A stretch of DNA of 64,000 nucleotides from Prorocentrum cordatum (taxonomy: Eukaryota; Sar; Dinophyceae; Prorocentrales; Prorocentraceae). Positions 33,840 through 44,813 of this stretch are shown here, in pieces. A program made the position numbers and the translations under genes. Position 1 is the stretch's first letter. Each line of letters opens with the position of its first letter. Under the pieces are notes generated by a model that saw only the letters and a program-made list of their open reading frames with translations, was not told the DNA's origin and did not search any database. Location: contig CAUYUJ010021671.1 of assembly GCA_963575745.1 (NCBI GenBank), positions 596,039 to 660,038 on the forward strand. The letters run 5' to 3'.

Positions 33840-34030
33840 AGTCGTCATCGTGGTCGTGGTCGTCATCGTCGTCGTGGTCGTGGTCGTCGCGGTCGTCGTG
33901 GTCGTGGTCGTGGTCGTGGTCGTCGTCGTCACCGTCGTCTTCGTCGTCGTCACGATCGTGGTGGTCGGCGTCTCCGTAAGGGTCGCCGTCTTGGTGGCGG
34001 TGGTCGTCGTCGTGGTCGTCGTCGTGGCTG
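32831..34030 (+). repeat. CCT, CAT/CAG and GTC/GAC microsatellite block
   Basis: CCT (32831-32870), CAT/CAGCAT (32871-33165), CCT/CTG (33166-33350), GAC/CCACGA (33351-33650) and GTCGTG hexamers (33745-34030). Open frames of more than 400 codons in several phases are repeat artefacts. Confidence 0.95.
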
Positions 34031-35029
34031 GAAGAGGGAAGTGGTGGATTGAGGAAGGAGGGAAGGATGATGAGAGATGGAAATGGAGAAGCAATTGACG
34101 CAGACACTAATTTTGAGCAGGGACCGACCGTCCCAGCATTCCTACAGTCCTACAACGACATGTTCTTAGAGCCCCCAAATGTTCGAATAACAAAAACAAT
34201 GTTCTTAGAACATAAGCCCGATATGTTAAAACAAGACAGACTACGCCAGAAGTGCTCTAATATCATTTCGTGGTAACCACAAAAGGTTCTTAGAGCATTG
34301 CTTGGTAGGGCTATAGGCGAGCCAAGACGCTTCGCCACTGCTTGATTCTGCAAGCGGCAACAACGTTTCTCGAACTAGCCGGCTGGGTCATCCAGATATC
34401 CAGACTTCTGCCCAGACCAACCCCTGGGCGCCTCGTGGCCGCCTCCTGCGCCGACAGAGCCCTCCAGACCTTGCGCATGGTGCCCGCCCGTGGGCGATCC
34501 GTGAGGGAGGAGGACGACGAGAAGGAGGAGGAGGAGGACGACGAGGAGGACGACGAGAAGGAGGAGGAGGAGGCAGGCGTAGGAGGAGGAGGCGGAGGAG
34601 GACAAGGAGGACGAGGAGGAGGAGGCGGAGGAGGCGGAGGAGGCGGAGAAGGAGGAGGACGAGAAGGAGCAGGACCGGTTTAAACTCAAGAACCATCAAA
34701 GATGTTGGAATAAACCCTCCTTCCAAGTTCCCTCTTCATAGGCCCCATACAACGGTTCATTTCCATTGAGGGAACTGCCCCGTTGGAAGACAACCGTTTG
34801 GGATCCTGAAACATGCCAAAAAATTGCCTTCGGGAGTTCAACGCCACGGATCAACCTGATTGCTGCGTCTTGACGATCCGGAATCGTGCCAGGATGCCGT
34901 TTTTGGGAACTTCAACACCGCGAACCCACATAATTGCTGCACCCCATAATCCTGAATCCGTCCAGAACACCATTTCTGGTACGCTGATCATGGGAACCCG
35001 CGGACCTCTTTCAAAATTTTTGAAAGAAC
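34031..35029. other. No gene; GGA run at 34505-34675
   Basis: Unique-looking flanks around a GGA/GAC microsatellite. GTTCTTAGAGC-type words recur at 34160, 34200 and 34287. No protein-like frame is recognised. Confidence 0.4.
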
Positions 35030-35380
35030 ATGCGCGGCAAAGCGAGAGCGTCATTCAACAAAAAAAACGCCCTCAATCCGTGAACAACTTGCAAATGTTT
35101 AGAACGAATGTGCGCGGCGCTAATGCGAGAGCCACATGTTGAAAACGACCCGCCCTCAATTGGTGAAGCTCTTGCAAATGTTTAAAACGAATGCGCGCGG
35201 CGCTAAGGCGGGAACCACATTTTGAGAACGGCCCGTCCTCAATCCGTGAAGCTCTTCCAAGTGTTTCCAACGAATGTGCGCGGCGCTAAGGAGAACAAAC
35301 ATAACGAATGTGCGCGGCGCTAAGGCGAGAGCCACATTTTGAAAACCACCCGCCCTCCATCTGTGAAGCTCTTGTCGTTC
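35030..35380 (-). repeat. Satellite A, inverted array (about 4 units)
   Basis: The plus strand shows AATGTGCGCGGCGCTAAGGC, GAGAGCCACATTTTGAAAAC and CCGCCCTCAATCCGTGAAGC, the reverse complement of the satellite at 2655-4668. Confidence 0.85.
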
Positions 35381-35479
35381 TAAACTTCATAGTCAGAAGT
35401 GGTGAGGAAGTATCAGGCGAAACCTCTGGCCCGCCCTGAAAACTGGCCTCGGGGCGCGACAGGGAGAAGTTATGTATCA

Positions 35480-35593
35480 GGAAGAAGAATGTAGGAGTAG
35501 ACCAGGAGGAGGCGGAGGAGGAAATAGAGGAGGAGCAGGAGGAGGAGGACGAGGAATAAAGGGGGAGGAGGACGACGAGGAAGACGAAGAGGA

Positions 35594-35636
<43 letters not shown>

Positions 35637-36072
35637 CTGATGCTGATGATGATGATGATGATGAGGGGGAGGAGGAGGAGCAGGAGGAGGAAGAAAGGAG
35701 GAAAAGAGGAGGAAAAGGAGGAGGAGGAAGGATGAAAAGTAGGAGTAGCATTAGGAGTAGGAAACTGAGTAGGAGGAGAAGGAGGAAGAGGAAGACGAGA
35801 AAGAGGAGGACGAGGAAGAGGAAGAGGTGGAGGAGGAGGAGGAAGAGGGGGAGAAGGAAGAGGAGGACGTGTCCGGAGTAGGATTAGGAGTAGGAGTACG
35901 GATCAGAGTAGGGGGAGCAGAAGGAGGAGGAAGAGGAGGAAGGGGCGATGAGGGAAGGAAGAGGGAGAGGGCGAGGGAGAGGATGAGGAGGAGGAGGGGC
36001 AAGAGGAGCAAGAGGAGGAGGAGGAACAGGACGAACAGGACGAGGATGGGGATGATGATGATGATGATGATG
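35480..36072 (+). repeat. GGA/GAT microsatellite block
   Basis: GGA-rich (35500-35590), GAT (35596-35665), GGA/AGG/AGTAGG variants (35670-36050), then GAT (36055-36072), which becomes the target site of retrogene 3. Confidence 0.9.
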
Positions 36073-36090
36073 ACGATGATGATGGTGATG
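36073..36090. repeat. Left target-site duplication of retrogene 3
   Basis: ACGATGATGATGGTGATG occurs here, directly beside the seven-T run (poly(A) on the minus strand, 36092-36098). It recurs exactly at 37867-37884 beside the leader; the first base overlaps the variable 5' leader base. The GAT background weakens it slightly, but the interruption pattern is matched. Confidence 0.75.
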
Positions 36091-36428
36091 ATTTTTTTCC
36101 TACTCACCTCCGCCAGGGTTCTGTCTGATTGGGACCATGAGGAAAATCTTGCATAGAACCGAAAATGCAATGTGAGATCCAAATTCCGACCTTTCGCAAC
36201 GAACTCATGCACCAATGCGCAATTCATCCACATGGTCAACGGAAGACTCAGGCCGCTTGGCCAGCTCAGCATCGAGGAAGCCGAACCTGTAGCCGAGAGG
36301 ATGTCGCTCGACAGCCACGCGAAGACTACCAGCGAATCGTCCGAAGCCATATCCAAGCACCTTGAACCTGTCTTGTACTGCGAGGAATGACGATGTCCCA
36401 GCAGAGCGCAGAGTCACCATGCCTTCAA

Positions 36429-37758
36429 CTACGACGCAGCATCCCATTGGGAACCGTGCCTCCAACGGTACCACACGATCTGCGCGACCAGGTACAGGAA
36501 GAGGAGCGGCACGACCCGATTCCCTACGAAGATCGCAACCAACAGGCTCGGGAAGCAGGACTGGACGACCTGGCAGGTCATCTCCACGCCGGTCGGCGCC
36601 AGCATCTCCAGGAAGGTCGACTTCACGAGGATGATCAGCGTGATCGGCAGGACGACCACAGTCATGAACATCTGCAGGGACAGCTCCAGCTCCACCACGA
36701 ATGTCTTCTCCACGACGTTTGGCATCAGCATATCCAGGAAGGACGTCTTCACGATGAGCATCGACAGGACGACCGCAGTCATGATAATCTGCAGGGACGA
36801 CACCAGCACCATCACGAAGGACTTTTCCCCGACGTTCGGCGTCAGCGCCTCCAGGAAGGACGTCTTCGCGAAGATCATCGACACGACCCCCAGGAAGCCC
36901 CGGAACAGCGTCACCGTCCGCACCTGGCCCCCTCACGAAACCAAGGACCTCCTTGCTGAAGTCTGTGACCAAACGAACTACACGAGGAAGACCTTCGGGA
37001 CCCAGTCCGTCAGGAACGGCAGGACGGCAACAGTCATGAGCATCTGCATGGACATATCCAGCTCCGCCGCGAAGGTCTTCTCCACGACGTTCGGCATCAG
37101 CATTTCCAGGAGGGACGGCTTCACAAGGATCATCGACAGGACGACCACAGACATGAGCATCTGCAGGGACACCACCAGCATCATCACGAAGGTCCTCGCC
37201 ACGACGTTCGGCGTCAGCATCTCCATGAAGGACGTATTCACGAAGATCATAGACCCGACCTCCAGGAAACCCAGGAACAGCATCTCCGTCAGCAACTGGC
37301 TCTCAGCGCACGATGCCGGAGACCTCCTGGATAAAGTCTGTGACCAAAGGAACCTCACGAAGATCTTCAGGACCCAGCTCGTCAGGAGGATCCGCACAAC
37401 CAAGCGCAGGAGGTAGACCTGGATTATCACGATCGTCGGCACGACCTTCAGGACCACAGCCAGGAGCATTTTCATTGTCAGCAACTGGCTCACCGCGCAA
37501 GATACCGGAGACCTCATCGATAAACTCTGTAACAGAGCGAATCGTTATATGCCGAATCAGGTTGTAGGCGAAGTCGATCTTGATCAGCTTGTTCGCGATG
37601 GAAGGCGGCAGGGCCCGCTCGCGACGTAGTTCCCGAGAAGCTTGTGCCAGGCCTTGCGGATGAAGAGCCAGCACGCCGGCACAGGACCGTAGCAAACGGC
37701 CGTGCAGCTGGCACACCAGCAAGTAGGGGTCGTCGGCAACACGGGGCGACGGATCCAT
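36429..37758 (-). pseudogene. Hydrophobic tandem-repeat membrane-like protein, broken
   Basis: Two long minus-strand frames (36978-37517 and 36429-36923) are strongly hydrophobic. They repeat the pattern MLMPNVVEKTF, SLQMLMTVVVLSMILVK and TSFLEML at least four times, with VLPFLTDWVPKVFLV between blocks. The region nearest the leader reads in another frame (ATG at 37758; KLIKIDFAYNLIRHITIRSV). The RSVTEFIDEVSGILR block recurs as LVTDFIQEVSGIVR and LVTDFSKEVLGFVR, marking three unit duplications. At least two frameshifts separate the parts. The repeats look like paired membrane helices of a channel or transporter, but no family is recognised. The 5' leader fixes the coding strand as minus. Confidence 0.5.
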
Positions 37759-37844
37759 GGGGAGGGCCGGCGCAGCCAAAGAGGGCACGCGGGGTGCGGG
37801 GCAGGCAAGGGGGCACGCGGGGTAGCAATACAGCCAAGGGCCGC

Positions 37845-37867
37845 CTTGAGCCAAAAATGGCTACGGA
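37845..37867 (-). other. DinoSL relict with one inserted T
   Basis: The minus strand reads T, CCGTAGCCATTTTT, GGCTCAAG: the 22-nt leader with five instead of four T. It abuts the right copy of the target-site duplication. Confidence 0.9.
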
Positions 37868-37884
37868 CGATGATGATGGTGATG

Positions 37885-37891
37885 GTGATGG

Positions 37892-37934
<43 letters not shown>

Positions 37935-38560
37935 GAGGAGGAGGCGGAGGAGTATGGGTGAGGAGTAGGAGTAGGGTTAGGAGCAGGAATCGGAGGATGA
38001 GAATGAGGGGGCGAAGGAGGAGGAGGAGGAGGAGGACGAGGAGGAGGAGGACTACGACGACGAGGGGGGCGAGGATGCGTATGAGTAGGAAGAGGAAAGG
38101 GAGGAGGATGAGGAGGAGGAATGAATGAATGAATGCCCTTCCTGGTCCCGCATGTCCCTGCTCTGCTAGTGAGTGCGCTCTACAGCGTGCAATGAACGGA
38201 CGAAGACGTGCTTAAAATCGGCTGGAGTTCGGCCCTCCCGACGACAACTCTACAAAGGCCAACGAACCCACCGACCCGGACACTCCGAACCACCTGACGG
38301 CCTATGGAGCCAAGGAGGCCAGAGAAAGGCAGGGACACCGCCTCGCACACCACCCTGCTCGGATTCATCGACGAATTATCTCTCGACCTCGGGCGCTTCG
38401 CACACGAGCATACCGATCGATATACACTACTTCTCTTGGAGGAGGAGGAGGAAGAGGAGGAGGAGGAGGAGGAGGAGGAGGAGGAGGAGGGGGAGGAGGA
38501 GAAAATGAGAAAAGGAGGCAGGTGCAGCAGCAACAGGGGCGGTTTCAGATCCCGCTCACT
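37885..38560. repeat. GAT/GGA microsatellites and unassigned sequence
   Basis: GAT (37885-37933), GGA/AGG (37934-38120) with an ATGA run at 38121-38133, and a GGA run at 38439-38505. 38140-38435 is unique-looking with no recognised gene. Confidence 0.7.
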
Positions 38561-38999
38561 GAGGATGCTCAGCTGCTTCTAGTAGGCGTCGAAGCGAAAC
38601 CGTAGAAGAGGCCCTCGAGGATGATATTCGAGTAGCAGGTGTAGAGCTCAGGGATGACATCGACGATACTTTTCCACTATTCAGTGTCGAGCCCGACGAT
38701 GGCGCCAACAAATGTTACCTTCTCCCATCATTCAAAGATGTTGGGCTCGACGACAACTCGATAGACGGCGACCCTTTCCTAGCATTCAAAGATGAGCTGA
38801 TCGATAACGTCAAAGACTGCACCTCTCTCCCAGCATTCAAAACTGAGCTCACCAATAACGCTAGTGACTGCGACTCTCTCCCAGCATGTGTAGAGCGCAC
38901 CGATAACGTTCCTCGTGGCTGCGACTCTCTCCCAGCTCCTCGAGCACCTGCTGCGCGCGGCGCGCGATGTCCAACGACGGCGCCATCCCGTATTTCATG
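38561..38999 (+). other. Open frame without ATG, acidic 60-bp repeats
   Basis: A plus-strand frame runs from a TGA near 38559 to a TGA at 38998 without stops. It reads as an acidic, internally repetitive protein (LPSFKDVGLDDNSID, LAFKDELIDNVKDC, LPAFKTELTNNASDC). The underlying DNA repeat is about 60 bp, five units (CTCTCTCCCAGCATTCAAA...). It has no start codon, so it is a possible exon or chance frame. The minus-strand frame at 38861-39439 overlaps its 3' part. Confidence 0.3.
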
Positions 39000-39439
39000 A
39001 TGCCGCCCTGAGTGTTGAGGATCGTTCTGGCGTGCTCCCACGCAGGCCATGCCACGGCCTGCCTGCGTACTTTGATTTCGATCTTCGCGCAGTCCTTCGC
39101 GTAGGTTTTCTTCGCGCGACAATCTGGAATGTCTTTCTGCAGGGCCAGGTGGAACGCATGCGTGCCTTTGGCGTCCTTCGCCCGGCCGAGGAGCTGCACA
39201 ATCTGCTCTGCCTTGTCCATGATGGCCAGGAAGATCGACGCGCGGGGGAAGCCCAACTGCTGCTCGCGATCCTCCTCGGCGACGCCCGCTGCTCGCTGCG
39301 CGCGCCCCCGACCCGCCTCCAGGCCGGCCTGCGCCATCTCGACGGCCAGCGGGCGCGCGCGCGCCTCCAAGTCCGAGACCGCTCGCGCAACGCGAGCCTG
39401 GCACGCCGCTGCCAGTCCCACCTTCGCCACGAGAACCAT
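38861..39439 (-). CDS. Unrecognised protein fragment
   Basis: 192 codons from an ATG at 39439. The first two thirds look protein-like (FPRASIFLAIMDKAEQIVQL, DIPDCRAKKTYAKDCAKIEI, NTQGGIMKYGMAPSLDIARR), with an Ala/Glu-rich helical start. The C-terminus (LGESRSH repeated) is read through the 60-bp DNA repeat and is probably not original. No family is recognised. It lies just downstream (minus direction) of LINE fragments and may be an ORF1 remnant. Confidence 0.4.
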   Translation of the reverse strand: MVLVAKVGLAAACQARVARAVSDLEARARPLAVEMAQAGLEAGRGRAQRAAGVAEEDREQQLGFPRASIFLAIMDKAEQIVQLLGRAKDAKGTHAFHLALQKDIPDCRAKKTYAKDCAKIEIKVRRQAVAWPAWEHARTILNTQGGIMKYGMAPSLDIARRAQQVLEELGESRSHEERYRCALHMLGESRSH

Positions 39440-39565
39440 CGTATCCTTGATGGCCTTCGGGTCGTCCTTTGTCGGCCTCCGTCGACGCCTTGCCGAAGGG
39501 CCCCTCTCCGCGCGCGCGCTGCGCCGGCGGGGGGCCGCGCTCGAGAGGCGCGGTCGCGGCGCGCT

Positions 39566-42189
39566 CTAGCTGGGGGGGCGCCCGAACCGAGCCGCGAGTT
39601 CAGGGGTGATCTCGAGCCCCTTACGAGCTATAGATTTGTGAATATGTCGAGGCCCTGGGAAATTCGATCGCGCATGTATATGGTGCATAGCCAATGAAGT
39701 AAAATACTGTTCACACATCGGACATGAGTTCACTGTCGTCTTGTACATGTTGTAGTGCGATGGCGTGATCAGTAAGACATATGTTCTGGGTAAACGCGTG
39801 GCGCACTTGAGATACTGCACAATCGCGACTGCTAAACACACATGAGCAGCATGGACACATACTACTCTGCACGAACTTCTCAATATGCTCGTCGCCGTTC
39901 GCTCGTCGAGCTCGGGATTGATGGGCTCGCATGGCCCCTAGGGTCTCGATTGTTTCACCGCGCTCCTGTCCGCTCTCAAGAAGGGCATGGCATCGGTGAG
40001 CTCTTGCATGTGGGGGTCATCCTCAAGGCCCTGCGGGGGCCGATGGTGGCCTGGAGGAGGCGCGGCGACAGCGAGATATTTACTCCGAGGCCCCGACGCA
40101 TCGATCTCCAGAAAGTGGGCGCGCATATCCTTATCCAGCAAGATCCTCTGGAGGGATCCTTGATACCTTTCCACGAAACAGGCCCCCTCCTCGAGCTCCA
40201 TCAACGAGTTAATGTCCTCGATCATTCGTTTCCAGAAGAAGTTGGGCTCCACGGGGGCTTGCTCGAAGGGCATCTGGGGGGCCATTTAGGATCGTGAGAA
40301 GCTGGCCGTTTTTTGTTTTTTCCTCAGGGGCCCTGAACGTTGCCTGGTACCATCTGAGTCTCTAAATCCTGAGCTCCAACGAGACTGGTGCCAGTCGGAG
40401 CAACTGCAAAATCCTCGCGGACGCGAAGCTAGTCTTCTTCTCGGTGCCGTCGGGGAGGACGATCGTGTTCATCGCGGCGCCCTGCGTCGACTTGCGGCAA
40501 TACCATATCTGAGTTCTGTCGAGTTTGGCCTCGTCCTCTTTGGCGAAGGATAGCCCCGCGACACCAGACATCAAGCAAGCAAACCATACACATCATACGA
40601 AACATAATCATCTTAAAATCACGACAGACTTTGCTGAACCAGAACTTGTGAAACATGGGCAATTTTTTCTTGCATGCCTGAATCCTCCGATTGAGTTCGA
40701 CACCGGTGTAGCCCCGATTATGATGCATAGGCCCAAGTTACCGAGCTTCTCGTAACGCGCCCAGGCATCCATGGATCTGCATGCGCTCGCCGCTGTGCTG
40801 CGCCAGAAAGCTCACCTATGAAAAAAGCGGTGGCCTCCAGCTTCTTCTCATTCTTCGCGCGCCCGATCTCCAGGAGGCGCTGTGACAGCGAGCCGATGCA
40901 TTGAGAAGGTCGAGCCCCTCATCTGTGCGAAACCCTCCACGCGCAGAATACGCCTGACGTCATCCACAAATCTAAAAATTCAGCAATCAACAACGTTGCC
41001 CCGAACAATCGATGGCACCTGCAATTGTGGATTCATGGCGTTGGTGCGCCAGTCGTCCATAGCTGCTCCGCGTGCTTTCTCAAAAAGACCCGTGCCCAGT
41101 GAACTCCCCTGCGTGGCCCCCTCGCCGTGGCGAAAGTTGATCCTGCCGCCAAGTGCGTCGTATTCAGTTACGCAGCCGCCAATCCGATCACCCAAAAGCT
41201 TCGCGTCGCTCTCCGAGGCAGAAGAGAAAAATGCGGTTCTGCTTGACACAATTGAACGCGTTGACCGCGTCAAAGTTGAGAGATATGTGTGATTTGTTAG
41301 CCCGTCTGAGCCGATCCATCATGACCGTCGTAGCTGCAATTGCCCCTTCACATCTACGTCCTGGAATATGACAAGCGCGAGGGTAAATGATGTCATCCGG
41401 TTGACTCCGAAACAAGCCTCGAAAGAAAGAGTTGCTGTAAACACCATATCCGTGCACCCACCTCGTGCCCTCCCGATCCTTAGGAATACCGAAACATTTA
41501 TCACGATGCCACTGCTGTGGAGCTTTACCGTTCGCACGAACTTTCTGATGAAATAGCAGCAGTCGCTCGCATATGCACTGCAACTGCTCCACGGGGGCAT
41601 CCAAGCCGATCCCATGTCGCGCAGCGGCGCCGCAAGGAGGAGGAATAAACATACGCCAGACCTCCGAAGGGAAATCCCGCACTGGGGCTACTCGTCGTTT
41701 TTTGCTTTGCCCAGGGCCCGAATAGTTCGAATTAGATCGCGTTCAGCCTGTTGTCGTTCTTCGTCTGTAGGATGGCGACGCGCCTGTTGCGCCTGCGTGA
41801 ACAGCATGGCATCCGCGATCCTCCGCGCACCCCACCCTTTGAGACCACCCGCCTTTGAGAAACAATATTCTGCTTCATTCGGCACTGGTTAGCCGTGGCG
41901 TGATGGGCCGTCCACATCGTCGTCGCTTCGGTCCGAGTCGCTTTCCTGTGATCATGCGCGCTAACTGGTGCGCCTCTGCGTGCCGCTTGTCATCCCGTGC
42001 CCGCGTGCATGCTTCGATTAGAGCGACCTGCCGCTCCGCCAGCGCATTTGTCGCGCGTGCTGTGGCGTCTTTTACTGGCCTGTCTGAGTAGAACCGCAGC
42101 GCGCCATCCTCGAAATAGATCATGCAAAGAGCGCATACTTGAGCCAATACCAAGAATACGAAAGATGCATCTCGCAGGTCCCACCCCAT
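39566..42189 (-). pseudogene. Decayed LINE-like retrotransposon (RT core, thumb, zinc fingers)
   Basis: Pieces in correct order on the minus strand, in shifting frames. A linker with VCALCMIYFEDGALRFYSD (about 42120). RT start (41682-41188: PQQWHRDKCFGIPKD and motif A SLNFDAVNAFNCVKQ). Motif B (FRHGEGATQGSSLGTGLF, about 41130). Motif C RFVDDVRRILRVEG (about 40960). Thumb (RIQACKKKLPMFHKFWFSK, about 40670). Then a tail with two zinc fingers, CPCC...H and CPMCEQYFTSLAMHH (39870-39650). The catalytic DD is preserved but at least six frameshifts make it non-functional. No endonuclease domain is seen. Confidence 0.8.
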
Positions 42190-42259
42190 CCTGCGCCCGC
42201 TGCTGAGCCACTATCTGTCGCAGCTCTCTTCTTTCGCGTAGAATATGTCTCTCTTCTTT

Positions 42260-42365
42260 CGCGGGAGGAGGAGGGGGGGGCGAGGGCGAAGGGGGGGGGG
42301 GGGGGGGCGACGACGACGACGAGGAGGACGAGGAGGAGATTATGATGATGATGAGGGGGAGGAAA
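42260..42365 (+). repeat. G-rich and GAC/GAT microsatellite
   Basis: GGA and G homopolymers (42264-42307), then GAC/GAG (42308-42335) and GAT. Interrupts the LINE region upstream of 42189. Confidence 0.85.
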
Positions 42366-42899
42366 CGGATTGCGCCACTTAGGTCTGGACCCTGATGAGA
42401 AGGCGCAAGGTCCGACTGCTTCGCCGTGCAAGTCAAAACTTACATTGGCCCCCCTGTTGTCGGATGGCGGCCCTCGCACAAACGCGTCGGTCGACCCTTG
42501 GCCGTCCGAGCTCTGGCGGGCTGGCAGCCCTCCTTGACAAAGTTCGTCTTCTCACGCTGTGCGTAAGAAGAACAACCCCCGCAAACTAGAAACTTGGGTC
42601 GAAGCACAGGTCGGCATCCTAACCCTCGTGCCTCGATGAGACTGGCTCGGCGGACATCGAAATCTACAGATTCTACGCCCGACGGCCCGCTCGGAGTCCG
42701 AGTAGTTGCCGGGGGGGGGCCCGGCGGCCCCCGGGGCTCGCGCTCGGGGGGGGCGAGGCTTCAGAGGCGGAGCGGGGGTCGACTCGGCGGCCCGGCTCGG
42801 GGCTGTTCCTATGATGATCATCGGTTCGATGTCGGAAACAGCATCGACGACTGCGGGCGACATAGTTCCTGGTCTGACAGCAAACTCTAAAGCATCGGT

Positions 42900-43802
42900 T
42901 GCCATTGAATACTTCAGCTGTCATGAGCTTGACGCGGCCAGAACTGATGCCCATTCAACTTAGCTCCGCGCTTCGCGCATTCGTCCACCAAGCTGTTGCC
43001 TTTGAACAGTCTCTCGTCTATCTCGCGCCGCTGGGCACGCGCGGCGTGAAACTCATTTTTGACCGCCCGGGCGGAACTGGGGTCCAAACCTGCAAGCTCG
43101 CTAACCAGAAACCAGAACTCGCGCCAGAGATCAGCGGGGCCAGGCTGGTGACGAGCACTAGTCTTCCCCCCCGGGCACCCCGCCCACAATGGCCCAGCAA
43201 TCGCGGTAGATCGCGCGGGGTGGCATCGCGCACCTCGACACCTGCAGGGTGGCGAAGAGCTCTGCTGGGCACATCCCCAGCCGAAGCTGCGGCGCGGGGA
43301 AGAGGGGGCCGAAGGCGGCGAACTCTAGATTCCCCCCCGACGCGGCCAGGGCAGCGAAACTACCCTGCGCCGGCACGCCCGAGAGGGGCAAATTCACCGT
43401 GCAAGAGAGACCCGTCCGTGACAGCCTCTCCTGCGACAGTTCCTGGGCGTTCGCCTTCAGACCGAGCCTCGCGCGAGACTGGCAGAACATCCAAAGGCTC
43501 GATGAGACCCTCTACGATGCCACGGGCCCAGGGGAATTCAAAACATGGGCGTGGTTTCGCTCCTCTCTCCAGCGCGTGTTTTCCACCTGCGCGCCTGCGC
43601 TGCTCGTCGCGCGCGCGCTGCAAACATGCGCGCGGTGTAAGTCCGTTCCTACAGCGCTCATGCACGTTTGGCACTGATCTGTAGTCGCTCGACCTGCCCT
43701 AGAGATTCTATGCTGCGGCCGCGTGCCTCCTGCGAACAGAGTCCTGGCACGCGCGCGATGCTCAGCGGTCCACTTCTCTGTCAGGGGTCCGCGGAGCAGC
43801 AT
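42900..43802 (-). pseudogene. LINE fragment: zinc knuckle and RNase H-like domain
   Basis: From the 5' side: a CQTCMSAVGTDLHRAHVC knuckle (about 43680-43627), then AELFATLQVSRCAMPPRAIY with DCWAIV (43270-43185), then a tail with KNEFHAARAQRREIDERLFK and GNSLVDECAKRGA (about 43050-42965). The E, D and final N/D positions match an RNase HI fold of retroelements. The parts are in different frames. It belongs to a different element than 39566-42189, because RNase H normally follows the RT. Confidence 0.6.
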
Positions 43803-44152
43803 GCGAAGTGGTTCAAGAAGCCTTGTCTAGACACAAGGGTGGAAGTGGGGGTCGGGCGCAGGGTCCCGGCAAAGGTGTCTTTATAGGCCGTGCGTGGGCG
43901 ATGCATCTTCGATTGCTGCGTTCCGCGGGGGCCCCAATTGAAGCTCGCCGCCGGCACGCATGCGCGAGACTTGACGGCGTGCGAAGCAAGGGGGCGGGGG
44001 GCTCGGGAACGGCGACGAAGGCAGCGCGCGCTGAGGGCGCATAGAGAAGAGGTAAGAATAAACGAAAGTGGTGAGGTGAGTGTCAAAATATACCCAGCCA
44101 GTCTGACACGCGGAACACTGCGCCTCAGTTTTGGGATCTAGAAGGCCAAGGC

Positions 44153-44378
44153 AAAATGTGAATACACATTGCGGGAAAAAGCAACATGTGAATTCACGTG
44201 CTGGGGGAAAAGGAAAATGTGAATTCGCATTTTGGAAAAGGGAAATGTGAATTCACTTTGAAAGTTTGTATGCGAATCTTTATGAGGGGGCCAGAATGTG
44301 AATTCACATTTTTGGAAAAGGAAAATGTGGAGTCACATTTTGGAGAAAAGGAAACTGTGAATTCACATTTTGGGAGAA
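44153..44378 (+). repeat. Array of EcoRI-centred palindromes
   Basis: Seven units at about 44153, 44188, 44214, 44243, 44294, 44322 and 44350. Each contains a form of AAATGTGAATTCACATTT, separated by GGAAAAGG-type spacers. Several copies are perfect palindromes of 16 bp or more. Others carry one or two substitutions, some compensating. Confidence 0.85.
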
Positions 44379-44813
44379 TCGCGGGGCCCATTCCAAATTT
44401 GCCTTGGGGGTCGAGAAGCCATCGTTTGGGAACATGCACGATCAGCAATAGCACAATCAAGACACACTTGCGCTCCGCTTCGCCGCCTCACGCGCGATAT
44501 GCAAGAACGCCCGCACGCATGAACGATAATGGATGGGCGGCGCGTTTGCCCGCGCAGGCAACGCGCGGGCGCGAGCGACCGGCCCTCCATGACCGCCAAC
44601 ATTGGATGCCAATCATGCCCGATGACAAAAATGAGCGGCACACTGAGCAGACATGGGCCATTCAGCCCCCATTGGTGATCCACTATTGCAGACCCCCTCT
44701 TTCACCCTCCAACGGCTTCGGGGCCCCATCTTGCAAGCCGGGCATTCTGCGGGCCAGAGTGCGTGGCCTGACGGGCCAGGGAATAAGGGACGTGCCAATC
44801 TATCTGAGACAAG

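Larger units (their letters stand above)
36091..37867 (-). mobile_element. SL-bearing processed retrogene 3
   Basis: On the minus strand this reads: leader (one extra T), about 90 bp, a degraded coding region, 3' sequence, and a short A7 tail. It is flanked by an 18-bp direct repeat in GAT microsatellite. The same hallmarks as retrogene 1, with a more decayed body. Confidence 0.8.

Noticed and set aside
32810-34107. Several 200-430-codon frames
   Set aside because: CCT, CAG/CAT and GTC/GAC repeats; composition follows the triplet.
36631-37416. 261-codon plus-strand frame in retrogene 3
   Set aside because: The spliced leader and A-tail fix the transcribed strand as minus. The plus frame is the complement of the repeat.
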